DNA from: Rhizobium mayense | GTDB taxonomy: Bacteria; Pseudomonadota; Alphaproteobacteria; Rhizobiales; Rhizobiaceae | Length of the DNA: 64,000 bases | Assembly (NCBI RefSeq): GCF_030272705.1 | Contig: NZ_JARFYM010000002.1 | Location: 532,735-596,734, forward strand | Reading direction: 5' to 3' | In this document: one piece after another, positions 45,009 through 54,184 of the stretch | Position numbering within the stretch: position 1 is the first letter of the stretch | How the letters are laid out: every line of letters begins with the position of its first letter | Notes under the pieces: model-generated | Database searches by the model: none | Told to the model about the DNA's origin: nothing | What the model saw: only the letters and a program-made list of their open reading frames with translations | Position numbers and translations under genes: made by a program

Positions 45009-46877
45009 TTAAAGTGCACGCAGCGCGTTAAGGATGACCGCAATATCGATAACTTCCTGCAGAAGCGCCCCTTGAACGGGTGTCAGATATCCGAAACTCG
45101 CGACAATCATCGCTGTGACCGAAAGCCCGATTCCCGAATATACGCTCTGGAGGGCGATCCTCCGAGATTGGCGCGCGATGTCCAACGAGGTTGCGATATG
45201 TCGAAGGTCGTCGCGCAACAAGACCACGTCCGCGGCCTCCGCTGCCGCTGCAAGATTGCGCTGGCCAACCGCGACGCCGACATCGGCGGCAGCGAGTGCA
45301 GGCCCATCGTTGACCCCGTCACCAATCATCATCACACGTCCATATTTGGCTTCCATTTTAACTGTTTCGACTTTTTCGGTCGGTGTGAGTTCCGCCCTCA
45401 CGGCATCGAGACGAAGCGCATCGCCAATTGCGCTCGCGACCTCCGCCCTGTCGCCGGTGGCGAGAGTGAAGCGCTTGACTCCCGACCGTCGAAGATTGGC
45501 AATAGCGGTTGGGGCGTCGGTTCGCACCGGATCCTCAAGGAGGATCATTCCGGCGCACTTTCCGTCGACTGCCACATAGATCGTGGCTGAGCGTCTGTCT
45601 GCCCCCAGGGGTTGCGCCATCAGCCTGACCCTGGCGGCAATGAAACTCCAACCACCGACTGCCACCTTGCGATCGCCAATAAATCCCTCAATGCCCTCTC
45701 CCGCCACTTCCGTGACCGTCGCCGGCTTCGAAAGCCCGAGGCCGCGTCGCTTCGCCTCCTCGACGATGGTGCGACCGATCGTATGCGCCGACGCCTGATC
45801 CACGGATGCTGCAAGGGCCAGCAACTCATCTGGATCTAGGTCCGTCTCAATCCGTGTGACGGTCGGTTCGCCAGTGGTCAGAGTACCGGTCTTGTCGAAG
45901 ACGACGACTGTGATTGCCGCCAATGCTTCCAGAACGCTCGCGCCTTTGATCAGGACACCGATTCGCGCGGATTTCGACATTCCTGCAACGAGTGCGACGG
46001 GAACAGCCAGAATAAGGGGACAAGGTGTTGCGACAACCAGGACTGCTACAATCCGCGCGGGATCGGCAGAGAGGAACGCGGCAAGTCCCGCGATGGTCAA
46101 TGTCAATGCAAGGAAGGCAAGCGCATAGCGATCGGCAAGTCGCGACATATGCGCCTTTGAGCTTCGCGCCTGCGCGATCAAGCGGACAATGCCGGCATAG
46201 GTGCTCTCTGCGGCCGAACAGACTGCGATCATTTCGAAGGCATCGCCGACATTGGACGCGCCGCTCATGATCATCTGGCCCGGATCCCGCCGCACCGGCA
46301 AGGATTCGCCGGTGAGGGCTGCCTCATTCAAGACGGCGAGCCCACCCTCGATACGCCCGTCGACCGGGATCACATCGCCTTTGCGAACGAGAAGCTTATC
46401 ACCGGGAACGACACGGGTGATGGGAATATCCGACAGACCCGCGTCAGTGACCCGCAGAGCCAAGCGCGGCGCTCGCGCCAGAAGCTCCGTCATTCCACTT
46501 TCCGCACGCTTTTGGGCATAGCTTTCGAGAAATTGTCCGCCAGCATACATCACGGCAATGATAGCGCTTGCCAGATATTCGCCGAACCAGAGTGCAGCAC
46601 CCATGGAGAGCGCCGCGATGATATCCAGGCCGAATTCTCCTTTGCGCAGACTGAAAAGAATCTCGAGCACAAGCGCGGACAAAACTGCGACCGTTGCGCT
46701 GACCAGGATCAAAACTGGCCAGGAGGGGATGGCTAACCACTGCAGCAATGCGCCGCCGGCAAGTCCTGCGGCCGCAAGGACAAGGAGCAGCGTAGGCCGG
46801 GCTCGCAGGATCAGAGAATGGATACCGGATCCCCGTTTGACGTCGTCTTTGCCTAACGGGTCGGTAATCTCAGACAT
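45009..46877 (-). CDS. P1B-type metal-transporting ATPase with TPCP motif (Nia/P1B-5-like, no hemerythrin domain)
   Basis: A 622-aa P-type ATPase. TGES is at 189-192, the metal-site motif TPCP at 284-287 (VATPCPLILAVP), the phosphorylated DKTGT at 328-332 and GDGVNDGPAL near 540. There is no N-terminal HMA domain. TPCP rather than CPC is the mark of the P1B-5 group, known from Sinorhizobium Nia (Ni2+/Fe2+ export in nodules), but the C-terminal hemerythrin-like domain of Nia is absent: the protein ends after TM8 (ILNALRAL). ATG 46877 (MSEITD) is chosen; the ribosome site is weak. The metal is inferred, not shown. Confidence 0.85.
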   Translation of the reverse strand: MSEITDPLGKDDVKRGSGIHSLILRARPTLLLVLAAAGLAGGALLQWLAIPSWPVLILVSATVAVLSALVLEILFSLRKGEFGLDIIAALSMGAALWFGEYLASAIIAVMYAGGQFLESYAQKRAESGMTELLARAPRLALRVTDAGLSDIPITRVVPGDKLLVRKGDVIPVDGRIEGGLAVLNEAALTGESLPVRRDPGQMIMSGASNVGDAFEMIAVCSAAESTYAGIVRLIAQARSSKAHMSRLADRYALAFLALTLTIAGLAAFLSADPARIVAVLVVATPCPLILAVPVALVAGMSKSARIGVLIKGASVLEALAAITVVVFDKTGTLTTGEPTVTRIETDLDPDELLALAASVDQASAHTIGRTIVEEAKRRGLGLSKPATVTEVAGEGIEGFIGDRKVAVGGWSFIAARVRLMAQPLGADRRSATIYVAVDGKCAGMILLEDPVRTDAPTAIANLRRSGVKRFTLATGDRAEVASAIGDALRLDAVRAELTPTEKVETVKMEAKYGRVMMIGDGVNDGPALAAADVGVAVGQRNLAAAAEAADVVLLRDDLRHIATSLDIARQSRRIALQSVYSGIGLSVTAMIVASFGYLTPVQGALLQEVIDIAVILNALRAL

Positions 46878-47036
46878 AAGCTTGTTCGCATTGCCGCATT
46901 CGCCTGCACGTCCATGCTCTATCGAGAACCACGAGGCGCGATGGGAGATCGGCACCAACGTCGGTCAGTTTTCTGCCGAGATCGTTTTCGGTGACGTCCC
47001 GCTGCCTGTTAAAACCGCGGGTGACACCTTCACTCT

Positions 47037-47465
47037 TCATCGCTTCGCCTCGGAATAAGTCCGAATAATGTGCACGCAGCATTTTGCATGGCGCACGATG
47101 TGGTCGACCGTAGATCCGAAAACGCGGTCGAGGACGTCCGGCGCATGAGCAGCGACGACGATTAAATCCGCTTTGGTTTCAGTGGCAATTGCCAGGATCG
47201 TATCGGCGGCACGGCCGGTGCGGACATGGATGAGTGCGGGTATTGAAAGCTGCTTGCAGAGCAGCGAAAGCTTCTTTTCTGCTTCGTCAATCACCGAGAT
47301 CGCCCAATCATCCGGGTTTTGCTTCGCAAGGGAAGGAAAACGCTCCACGACGTGAACGACATGCAAGCTTCCGTCGGTGTCGAGTAGCGCCTGAGCCGTG
47401 CGCAGCAGGTGCTCCGCTCTTTCTCGTGACCCTAGGCCTACCGCGCAGATGATCGTCTTGTACAT
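47037..47465 (-). CDS. Universal stress protein, single domain
   Basis: A 142-aa UspA protein: MYKTIICAVGLGSRERAEHL at the N-terminus, LIVVAAHAPDVLDRVFGSTVDHIVRHAKCCVHII at the C-terminus. The ATP-type motif G-x2-G-x9-G-S is modified (AHAPDVLDRVFGS). It lies 159 nt upstream of the P1B-5 ATPase gene on the same strand and may be cotranscribed. I found no FixK box in its upstream gap. Confidence 0.88.
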   Translation of the reverse strand: MYKTIICAVGLGSRERAEHLLRTAQALLDTDGSLHVVHVVERFPSLAKQNPDDWAISVIDEAEKKLSLLCKQLSIPALIHVRTGRAADTILAIATETKADLIVVAAHAPDVLDRVFGSTVDHIVRHAKCCVHIIRTYSEAKR

Positions 47466-47588
47466 ATTTTACCTCAGAAAAAGATCTTTGCCACTTCCGT
47501 TCGTAGGCTGAGTCTTACGCACCAGCTTCTCCAATTATGGCGATTCACGACCATAGACTTCAAGAGGATACCTTGATCTCGCCGGAGG

Positions 47589-49115
47589 TCATTTTGAAGC
47601 CGATCTTGCTAAAATCTCTCGGCAAATGACCTTAACGTCCTGGTGAGCGTCGATTTTGTGCCAGGTCATGTTGGAGGAGCGTCGCGCAAGCTGCATCTCC
47701 AGGACTTCGACGTTGGCATCAGAAGGGCTACTTTGCCGACCGCTCACGCGCTGCCAAAGCAATGCGGGATCGGCGTCGAGCCAAAGCCCATCGAATTGAA
47801 TGTTTCTGTGACGTGCCGGTGTTTCGATAGCATTTCTGTGGTCAAGGTCATCAAAAACGGCGTTGGCAACGACGCATCCGCCGTCCGCAAGAATAATGTC
47901 GGCGCGCAGGACCATTTCCGCATAAACCCTAGTGGATATTTCCGGCCGATAAGCGGCCTTCGGAAGGCGCGTTTCGGCAGGTACACCGTGCATGGCCTTG
48001 CGAACACGATCGCTTTCGACAATCCGTGCCCCTGGCGGCGCGCCAATGTCGGCTGCAAGCGCTTCCGCAACCGTCGTCTTGCCGGACCCGCTCAATCCAC
48101 CAAGGGCGATCAGCCGTGGAGCCCTTGTTTCGAGCAGGCCTTTTGCCAGCTCGAAATAGCGCCGGGCTTCGGCACGTAATTCGTCTTTGTCGGCAGTTGC
48201 CGTTTCGGCTTGGGTCGCGATCACATGGGCCCTGACGGCAGCGCGGACGGCAAGCAAGAAGGGCATAAGGACAAACCCTTCCTCATTGTCGGAATCGTCG
48301 AAATAGCGGTTCGCTACGAGATTGGCGTAGTGCTGATGGCCTTCATACCAGAGGTCCATAAGGAGAAAGGCAAGGTCATAGAGAACATCGACCGTGGCGA
48401 TCTCATCATTGAACTCAATGCAGTCAAATAGACGTGGCTGGCCATCGAGAAGGCAAATATTGCGCAGATGCAGATCGCCGTGACACCGTCTCACCTTCCC
48501 CGCCGCGCTACGCTCTCGCAAACGTTCCGCGTGTCGCTGAAGCGTGTCTCGAAAAAGCCGACTGAACGAGGCTAGCTCGTGCTTGGCAAATAGAGTGCTG
48601 GTCGCGAACCCCGCGTCGTTGATATCCAGGACCGCTTCCATCTGGCGGGCGCCGTCCACGCCTTGGGCGACGACGGCTTCTTGATGGAAGCTGACGATCA
48701 TACGAGCAGTTGACGTCATCAACTCATCTGTAAGCTTGTTCGCGGCCGCAAGCCTGTCGAACAGGAGATCCTGGTCGAAACGGACCATCTCGACGACGGC
48801 GTCGATGCACTCGCCGTCCTCAGCGAAGCAAACGGCTCCGCTCTTGTTTTTAACCAGCCTCTTGACGCCGATATAGATCCCGGGCGCGGTTGCGCCGTTT
48901 AACTCCAGCTCCTTCCGGCATGCGTTCAAACGAAGAGGTGCGGTTGAGAAGTCGACATAAGGAAGCTTCACCGCCTTCTTCATTTTGTAGGCGCGTTCGC
49001 CCGCCAGGAATATCCGCGAGATATGCGTTTCGATCACCTCTATCGGCCTGTCGAGACCGTGGGATTTCGGATCGCTCAGAAAGGCTATGGCCGCTCGCTG
49101 GTCGTCGACAGTCAT
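47589..49115 (-). CDS. Fusion of aminoglycoside-phosphotransferase-like and AAA/P-loop kinase domains
   Basis: A 508-aa two-domain protein. Residues 1-340 are APH-like: HGDLHLRNICLLDGQPRLFDCIEF near 205-230 is the Brenner-type catalytic loop plus metal-binding Asp. Residues 345-508 are a P-loop kinase (GLSGSGKTTVAEALA near 350-364, then VESDRVRK). AGGAAGC precedes the ATG. The combination corresponds to the COG2187-COG0645 fusion found across proteobacteria; the substrate is unknown. A FixK box shared with the divergent cysQ lies 158 nt upstream. Confidence 0.85.
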   Translation of the reverse strand: MTVDDQRAAIAFLSDPKSHGLDRPIEVIETHISRIFLAGERAYKMKKAVKLPYVDFSTAPLRLNACRKELELNGATAPGIYIGVKRLVKNKSGAVCFAEDGECIDAVVEMVRFDQDLLFDRLAAANKLTDELMTSTARMIVSFHQEAVVAQGVDGARQMEAVLDINDAGFATSTLFAKHELASFSRLFRDTLQRHAERLRERSAAGKVRRCHGDLHLRNICLLDGQPRLFDCIEFNDEIATVDVLYDLAFLLMDLWYEGHQHYANLVANRYFDDSDNEEGFVLMPFLLAVRAAVRAHVIATQAETATADKDELRAEARRYFELAKGLLETRAPRLIALGGLSGSGKTTVAEALAADIGAPPGARIVESDRVRKAMHGVPAETRLPKAAYRPEISTRVYAEMVLRADIILADGGCVVANAVFDDLDHRNAIETPARHRNIQFDGLWLDADPALLWQRVSGRQSSPSDANVEVLEMQLARRSSNMTWHKIDAHQDVKVICREILARSASK

Positions 49116-49266
49116 TGTTGCTTCCTATCTCTTGCCGGTCATCTGCAGATCGAACCGCCGCCCTCCCCCGCTCCCCCAATAGTGGCGGCAAGGGCGGCGG
49201 CCGGACACCTCATCGGAACAATACCTCCGAGGCGATTTTACCAAATCATATCCAACGGCGGACACA

Positions 49267-49280
49267 TTGATGAGGATCAA
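49267..49280. promoter_or_regulatory. FixK/FNR box (anaerobox)
   Basis: A perfect palindromic TTGAT-GAGG-ATCAA, centred 60 nt before the preferred cysQ start and 158 nt before the APH/P-loop kinase start. Confidence 0.85.
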
Positions 49281-49333
49281 GGTTGCTCGTTGCCGCTGCA
49301 TTTAGAATGTCACGTCTAAGCTTGTGCGTGGAG

Positions 49334-50152
49334 ATGCAGGTGCCTCATCTGTCCCGAGAGCAATTGATTCAGGCTTTACTCCCATCCGTTCGCCGCGCGG
49401 GCGACCTCGCAATGACGCAATGGAAGACCATCGGTGAGGTAATGACAAAGCCGGATGGGTCACCCGTTACCGCGGCAGATATCGAGTGTAGCACGCTATT
49501 GTGTGAAGCCTGCAACCAACTCGATGCAGATATTCCAGTTTTGAGCAAGGAAAACTGTGACTCCCCGCCGGCTGTGTATGGCCCGATGTTTGTCATCGAT
49601 CCGATCGACGGAACCAAGGAATTCATTGCCGGCAGAAAAGACTTCACCATCAACATCGCTTTGATCGAAGAAAACATCCCGGCGGCCGCAATCATATACG
49701 CTCCTGCTCATCACCGCCTTTTCTTTTGCGGCGGCATAGGCCGAGCGTTCGAGGAGGATGGTGAGGGCAATCGTCAACAGCTTTCGCCGCTCGCCAAAAC
49801 CACTGAAGCGCCACGTATTGTCGTCAGCCGTTCCCACTTGGACGAGCGGACGCGCTTGCTCCTGGGCAAGCTTGTACCGTCGTCCGTCCGACCTCTTGGA
49901 TCCTCGCTGAAGTTCGCCCTCATTGCCGCGGGCGAGGCAGATTTTTACCCACGATTGTCGCCGACGATGATCTGGGACTGCGCGGCCGGCCATGCTCTGA
50001 TCGCCGCTGTGAGAGGGGTGGTATTGCGGCCCGATGGCAAACAACTCCGCTATGATCTCAAGGACGGGAAAATGATCGAAGGCTTCGTGGCCAGCGCAAC
50101 AACGGAACTCGCGCTTGCTGCGGCGGAGATCGTTGGATCAATGCTTGTTTGA
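49334..50152 (+). CDS. cysQ: 3'(2'),5'-bisphosphate nucleotidase (CysQ family)
   Basis: A 272-aa inositol-monophosphatase-fold enzyme. SPVTAADIECSTLL (about 43-56), LSKEN (70-74, in place of the usual SEE), DPIDGTKEF (89-97) and the late WDCAAGHALI metal motif identify CysQ. It hydrolyses PAP to AMP. ATG 49334 is preferred because the upstream FixK box implies a transcript start near 49315; in-frame ATGs at 49283 and 49307 would lie before it. The housekeeping cysQ is probably elsewhere, so this may be a low-O2 copy. Confidence 0.87.
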   Translation: MQVPHLSREQLIQALLPSVRRAGDLAMTQWKTIGEVMTKPDGSPVTAADIECSTLLCEACNQLDADIPVLSKENCDSPPAVYGPMFVIDPIDGTKEFIAGRKDFTINIALIEENIPAAAIIYAPAHHRLFFCGGIGRAFEEDGEGNRQQLSPLAKTTEAPRIVVSRSHLDERTRLLLGKLVPSSVRPLGSSLKFALIAAGEADFYPRLSPTMIWDCAAGHALIAAVRGVVLRPDGKQLRYDLKDGKMIEGFVASATTELALAAAEIVGSMLV

Positions 50153-50162
50153 CTGGCATCAA
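50149..50162. promoter_or_regulatory. FixK/FNR box overlapping the cysQ stop codon
   Basis: TTGAC-TGGC-ATCAA contains the cysQ TGA stop and is centred 72 nt before the zeta-like gene at 50228. It would give that gene its own promoter besides read-through from cysQ. Confidence 0.8.
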
Positions 50163-50227
50163 CATCCAATATCAAGCTTCAACTAAATTAGAATATGCGT
50201 AATACTACCACGTTGGAGGAACTTACT

Positions 50228-50548
50228 ATGAGCATTTTCAAAGAACGGGAAGAAGCCGCCGAAAGAGAATATGTAATGAAACTCGAACAGTCGTTTCATA
50301 TCAGGGCAAGGCGCGACAGGATGCTCGCCCGCTGGGCCGCCGATCTGATTGGCCGGAAGGATTTCGACGCCTATTTCGGTGAAATCATCACCGCCGATTT
50401 GGCCGTGCCCGGGGATGAGGGGCTGTTTTCCAAGCTTCAGGCGGATCTGCAATCGGCAGGCGCCCCGATCGATGAAAGAGACCTGCGCGAGAAGATGCGC
50501 CAACTTCTGTTCGATGCAGCGGAACAGGTTGATGCCTCCGGCAAATAA
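50228..50548 (+). CDS. ATP synthase inhibitor zeta-like protein (DUF1476 paralogue)
   Basis: A 106-aa helical protein of the DUF1476 family: MSIFKEREEAAEREYVMKLE, RARRDRMLARWAADLIG, FGEIITADLAVPGDEGLFSKLQADL and DLREKMRQLLFDAAEQ. In Paracoccus and other alphaproteobacteria the zeta subunit blocks rotation of F1-ATPase through its N-terminal helix. GGAGG lies 8 nt before the ATG. It differs strongly from the usual housekeeping zeta N-terminus, so it is probably a second, microaerobically induced copy. Confidence 0.85.
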   Translation: MSIFKEREEAAEREYVMKLEQSFHIRARRDRMLARWAADLIGRKDFDAYFGEIITADLAVPGDEGLFSKLQADLQSAGAPIDERDLREKMRQLLFDAAEQVDASGK

Positions 50549-50587
50549 AGGGCTGCGACTGGTCTCAGTTGGCGCCGCTAGAATGGA

Positions 50588-52510
50588 TCAATCGAGCAGT
50601 TCGCGCAGACGGATGGCGAGTTCGTGGGCGGTATACGGCTTCTGGAGCCAACTTCCCGCCTCCGCAAGTTCCCGGCCGGCTATCGTCGGTTCGGCGTAAC
50701 CCGACGTGAACAAGATCTTGATGCTCGGACGTAATGCCCGAACCTTCTGGGCCAATTCGTCGCCCGTCAGGCCACCAGGCATCACGACATCGGTAAAAAG
50801 AAGCGCGATATCGGGATTGTCTTCGAAGAGCTTCAATGCCTCGGCGCCGTTTGTCGCCTCTATGATGCTATAGCCGGCGTCCAGCAGCCGCGACACGGCA
50901 ACGCGACGTACGCGCGCGTCATCTTCTACGACGAGGATGCACTCGGAGCCGCGGGGAATATGCTGGCGCCGACCCGTTTCCGCAGGATCCGCTGGCTGGC
51001 TGGGTTGAGCTTTCTGCGCCGCTGGCAGGAAGATTCGAACACTCGTTCCCTGCCCGATCTCGCTGTAGAGCTGGGTATGGCCTCCCGATTGCTTGGCAAA
51101 ACCGTAGACCATGCTGAGGCCAAGGCCGGTCCCGGAACCCATTCCTTTCGTCGTGAAAAACGGCTCGAAAGCATGCTCCCGGACCTCGCTCGACATCCCG
51201 ACACCGGTATCGGTTACGGAGATGAGCACAAACTCACCGGTTCTGACCTGCGGATACATCTGAGCATAGTCGGCATCGAGCCGCGCGTGGGAAATCTCGA
51301 TCGACAAAAGGCCGCCGCGCGGCATGGCATCGCGCGCGTTGAGCGTAAGATTGAGAAGGGCATTCTGCAATTGCGATCCGTCGACAAGCGCTTCGTTCGT
51401 GCCGCCGGTGACGACGGTTCGCAATTCGATGCTTTCGCCGAGAGTTCGTCGCAGAAGGTCGGAAAAACCGGCCACAAGCTGCCCGATGTCGACAAGCTTC
51501 GGATTGAGCGGCTGGCGGCGCCCAAATGCCAGCAGCTGGCCCGTCAGCTTGGCCCCGTCCTCGGCAGCCGCCTGCGCCTCGGACAATAGTGACAGCAGCT
51601 TCTGATCCTGAAGCTTTCCTTCGATCATTTCCAGGTTGCCGCTGATGACGGTCAGCAGATTGTTGAAGTCATGCGCCAGTCCGCCGGTCAATTGGCCGAT
51701 GGCTTCCATTTTTTGGGCCTGCCTTAGCTCTTCCTCGATCTTGTGCCGGCTGGTCAGGTCTCGTACGAAGCCGGTAAAGATGCGCTTCCCGTTTGCAACA
51801 GCTTCGCCGACCGATAGCTCCATTGGAAAGATCGTGCCGTCCTTGCGTTGTCCTCTGACGACACGCCCGTAGCCGATAATGCGCCGCTCGCCAGTGGTCA
51901 GATAGTGGTTGATGTAGCCGTCATGCGCCTCGCGGTCCGGTGAAGGCATCAGAATACGGACATTCTTTCCGTCGACCTCATCGGCCGAATATCCGAACAG
52001 GCTCTCCGCCGCCGCGCTGAAAGAGGTGATCAAGCCGGCTTCATCGATAACGATCATCGATTCCGGTACGGTTGCCAGAATCGACCGCAGATGCGCCTCG
52101 CGCTCGGCGAGATCCGCCTGAATTCGCTTCAAATCACTGATATCATTATTGGTTTGTACGATGAGCTGTCGCGTCGGGTCGATCGAGAACGCCGTCACCC
52201 ACCGACTGGCAACGACAATGGGGCGGCCGTCCTTGTGACGATGAACGAGCTCTCCTTGCCAGACGCCATGCCGGGCGACTGTGTCGCGTATCCGATCGAG
52301 AGGCTCCGGCAAGACGGTCGCGAGCAGTTCATGAACCACCTGGCCGACTGCTTCTTCACGGCTCCAACCGTAAAGCTGCTCGCAGCCCGTCGTCCATCGG
52401 CTGATGACGCCATCGAAACCGTGAATGATGATGTTCGCGCCATCCAGGACGCGAGCGATCTCCTCCAGTCCGCTTTCTCTTGCCTGTGCCAATGTCGACT
52501 GCTCGTTCAT
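50588..52510 (-). CDS. fixL: Hybrid oxygen-sensor histidine kinase FixL (hFixL)
   Basis: A 640-aa hybrid kinase. PAS-A is at about 15-125. PAS-B at about 138-255 has the FixL heme signature: His196 (HDGYI), Arg216 ([10 protein letters not shown]) and FPMELSVGE, then FTGFVRDLT. The kinase core has phospho-acceptor His280 (LAHDFNN), N-box Asn391, DTGVGM (434-439) and GTGLGL (460-465). A C-terminal receiver carries Asp574 and Lys624. There are no membrane helices, so it is a soluble O2 sensor. A receiver-bearing FixL without FixJ is the R. etli / R. leguminosarum hFixL type. It lies 21 nt after fixK and is likely cotranscribed with it. Confidence 0.93.
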   Translation of the reverse strand: MNEQSTLAQARESGLEEIARVLDGANIIIHGFDGVISRWTTGCEQLYGWSREEAVGQVVHELLATVLPEPLDRIRDTVARHGVWQGELVHRHKDGRPIVVASRWVTAFSIDPTRQLIVQTNNDISDLKRIQADLAEREAHLRSILATVPESMIVIDEAGLITSFSAAAESLFGYSADEVDGKNVRILMPSPDREAHDGYINHYLTTGERRIIGYGRVVRGQRKDGTIFPMELSVGEAVANGKRIFTGFVRDLTSRHKIEEELRQAQKMEAIGQLTGGLAHDFNNLLTVISGNLEMIEGKLQDQKLLSLLSEAQAAAEDGAKLTGQLLAFGRRQPLNPKLVDIGQLVAGFSDLLRRTLGESIELRTVVTGGTNEALVDGSQLQNALLNLTLNARDAMPRGGLLSIEISHARLDADYAQMYPQVRTGEFVLISVTDTGVGMSSEVREHAFEPFFTTKGMGSGTGLGLSMVYGFAKQSGGHTQLYSEIGQGTSVRIFLPAAQKAQPSQPADPAETGRRQHIPRGSECILVVEDDARVRRVAVSRLLDAGYSIIEATNGAEALKLFEDNPDIALLFTDVVMPGGLTGDELAQKVRALRPSIKILFTSGYAEPTIAGRELAEAGSWLQKPYTAHELAIRLRELLD

Positions 52511-52531
52511 ATTGATTTCGCTTGTAATCGC

Positions 52532-53287
52532 TTAGTGGCGCCGTCCTGCGCTGTCAAAGGCCAGGACGATCGAGTTGCCGTCGTGACATTCATCTCCATC
52601 GCCCGCAAGATGTGCGAGCGTCCCTGGTTTTGCAATTCGAATGGAATGACGGCCAGCCGAGCTGACGACGCCCTTATTCGTCAGCTTCGTCATCGTCCTC
52701 GATATGGTCTCGATTGTCAGCCCAAGATAATCGGCAATATCGAGGCGTGTCATTGGCAGCTCGATGACGCTGGCCGAGCGCTCTTGCTCACGCGCGCGCC
52801 GCAGCTGCTGCAGCAGAAAGCTGCAAAGTCTCTCCTCGGCATTCTTGCACGACAGCAGCACCATCTGGTCCTGGGCCGCGGCCATCTCGTCACACAGCCG
52901 CGCAAAGAGCTGTGGCCTCAATTCCGGCGAGCCGCTGACAGCCTCCTCGAAGGCTTTGCGAGCAAAGCGGCGGAGTTTGACCGGGGTCACCGCCTCGGCA
53001 CTGTAGAGATAATGATTCTTGAGCGACACACCGACGAGATCACCGGAATACAGAAAGCCCGTAATGACGCGTCTGCCGTCCGGCATGATCTTGAAGATGC
53101 GCAGAACGCCTTCGACGACCTCGAAGAGATGTCGAGCCGGATCGCTTTCGAAGAACAAGGACTCGCCGGCGTCCAATTGTTCTACCGGCTGCTTCCTGAA
53201 CAGCGATTGCAGGCAAATCGGTTCCTCGCCGAAAACGACCGTTTCATTATAGCTCGGAGCCTGTACCGCATAGCCCGCCTGCAACAT
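52532..53287 (-). CDS. fixK: Crp/Fnr-family transcription activator FixK
   Basis: A 251-aa Crp/Fnr protein. The cNMP-like domain is at about 35-150 (FFESDPARHLFEVVEGVLRIFKIMPDGRRVITGFLYSGDLVG). The HTH at about 195-222 (MTRLDIADYLGLTIETISRTMTKL) contains the E-x2-SR recognition residues that read TTGAT-type half-sites. It lacks the N-terminal Cys cluster of Fnr/FnrN, so it is not itself an Fe-S O2 sensor. ATG 53287 has GAGAGGGA 7 nt upstream. It is the likely activator of the boxes annotated in this window. Confidence 0.93.
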   Translation of the reverse strand: MLQAGYAVQAPSYNETVVFGEEPICLQSLFRKQPVEQLDAGESLFFESDPARHLFEVVEGVLRIFKIMPDGRRVITGFLYSGDLVGVSLKNHYLYSAEAVTPVKLRRFARKAFEEAVSGSPELRPQLFARLCDEMAAAQDQMVLLSCKNAEERLCSFLLQQLRRAREQERSASVIELPMTRLDIADYLGLTIETISRTMTKLTNKGVVSSAGRHSIRIAKPGTLAHLAGDGDECHDGNSIVLAFDSAGRRH

Positions 53288-53379
53288 GACAATCCCTCTC
53301 AAATGTTTTGTCGATGTTGGATAAATGATCGTCCGTGGGTGACAGCCGAATGCCGCGCGTGTTAGAAATGGCGCGATTT

Positions 53380-53395
53380 TGTAACGGATTGTCAC
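53380..53395 (-). promoter_or_regulatory. Candidate FxkR-binding direct repeat (K-box) upstream of fixK
   Basis: On the minus strand this reads GTGACA-ATCC-GTTACA, a direct repeat of GTNACA with 4-nt spacing (10-bp period), as expected for an OmpR-type dimer. It lies 93 nt before fixK and 39 nt before fxkR. From memory, the R. etli K-box is GTTACA-N4-GTTACA, which this matches with one mismatch. Confidence 0.7.
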
Positions 53396-53433
53396 AGGGC
53401 GGCGCGGCCTGCATTTATCTGGAATTTTTCGTG

Positions 53434-54159
53434 ATGGCCTCCGACCAGCTGCGGCGTGAGCATGTGCTTGTAGTAGATGACGATCCGCGAATTCGGCAGA
53501 TGCTGACCCGATATTTCGAGGACGAAGGTTATGCAGTCAGCGCCGTGTCAGGCGGCGTCGAGATGCGTGCGCGCCTGCGGCAGGAGAGCTTCGATATCAT
53601 CCTGTTGGATCTGGTGCTCCCTGGAGGGGAAGACGGGCTGGATCTCGCGCGTGAAATTCGCACACATTCGGACATTCCGATCATGATGCTCACCGGCCGG
53701 GACGACGTGGTGGACCGGATCGTCGGTATCGAGGTCGGAGCCGACGACTATATCGCCAAGCCTTTCCATCTCCGGGAAGTCCACGCGCGCCTGAAGTCGA
53801 TCCTTCGACGACGGCAGCCCGTTGCCAAGACTCCCGAGAGCAGCAAAGGCGAAATCATCCGCTTCGAAGGCTGGCAACTCGACGTCGGAAAGCGGCAGCT
53901 CCTGGCGGCGGACGGTGGCGAAGTCGAATTGACCACCGGCGAATTCGACATGCTCGTCGTCTTCGTCCGGCACGCCGGTCGTGTCCTGGGCCGAGAGCTG
54001 CTGATGGATCTCACCCGCGGTCGCAACCTCGAAGCTTTTGACCGGACGATCGATGCCCAAATCGCGCGATTGCGCAAAAAGATCGAAATCGATCCCAAAC
54101 ACCCGCAATTGATCAAATCGATCCGTGGCGTCGGCTACGTGTTCACAGGCAAGGTGTGA
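53434..54159 (+). CDS. fxkR: OmpR-family response regulator FxkR
   Basis: A 241-aa regulator with a receiver (Asp15-Asp16, phospho-acceptor Asp59 in ILLDLVLPG, Lys109) and a winged-helix effector (about 140-240, ending IRGVGYVFTGKV). ATG 53434 (MASDQLRRE) fits the family; the frame is open to 53335. It is divergent from fixK-hfixL across 146 nt that include the K-box candidate. In R. etli FxkR replaces FixJ: hFixL signals to FxkR, which activates fixK. The identical gene set here supports the same circuit. Confidence 0.9.
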   Translation: MASDQLRREHVLVVDDDPRIRQMLTRYFEDEGYAVSAVSGGVEMRARLRQESFDIILLDLVLPGGEDGLDLAREIRTHSDIPIMMLTGRDDVVDRIVGIEVGADDYIAKPFHLREVHARLKSILRRRQPVAKTPESSKGEIIRFEGWQLDVGKRQLLAADGGEVELTTGEFDMLVVFVRHAGRVLGRELLMDLTRGRNLEAFDRTIDAQIARLRKKIEIDPKHPQLIKSIRGVGYVFTGKV

Positions 54160-54184
54160 CCGGCACGCCTGAAGGCGTCAAAGC

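Noticed and set aside
54110..54130. TTGATCAA in fxkR
   Set aside because: The half-sites are adjacent without the 4-nt spacer, and the site is within the coding sequence.
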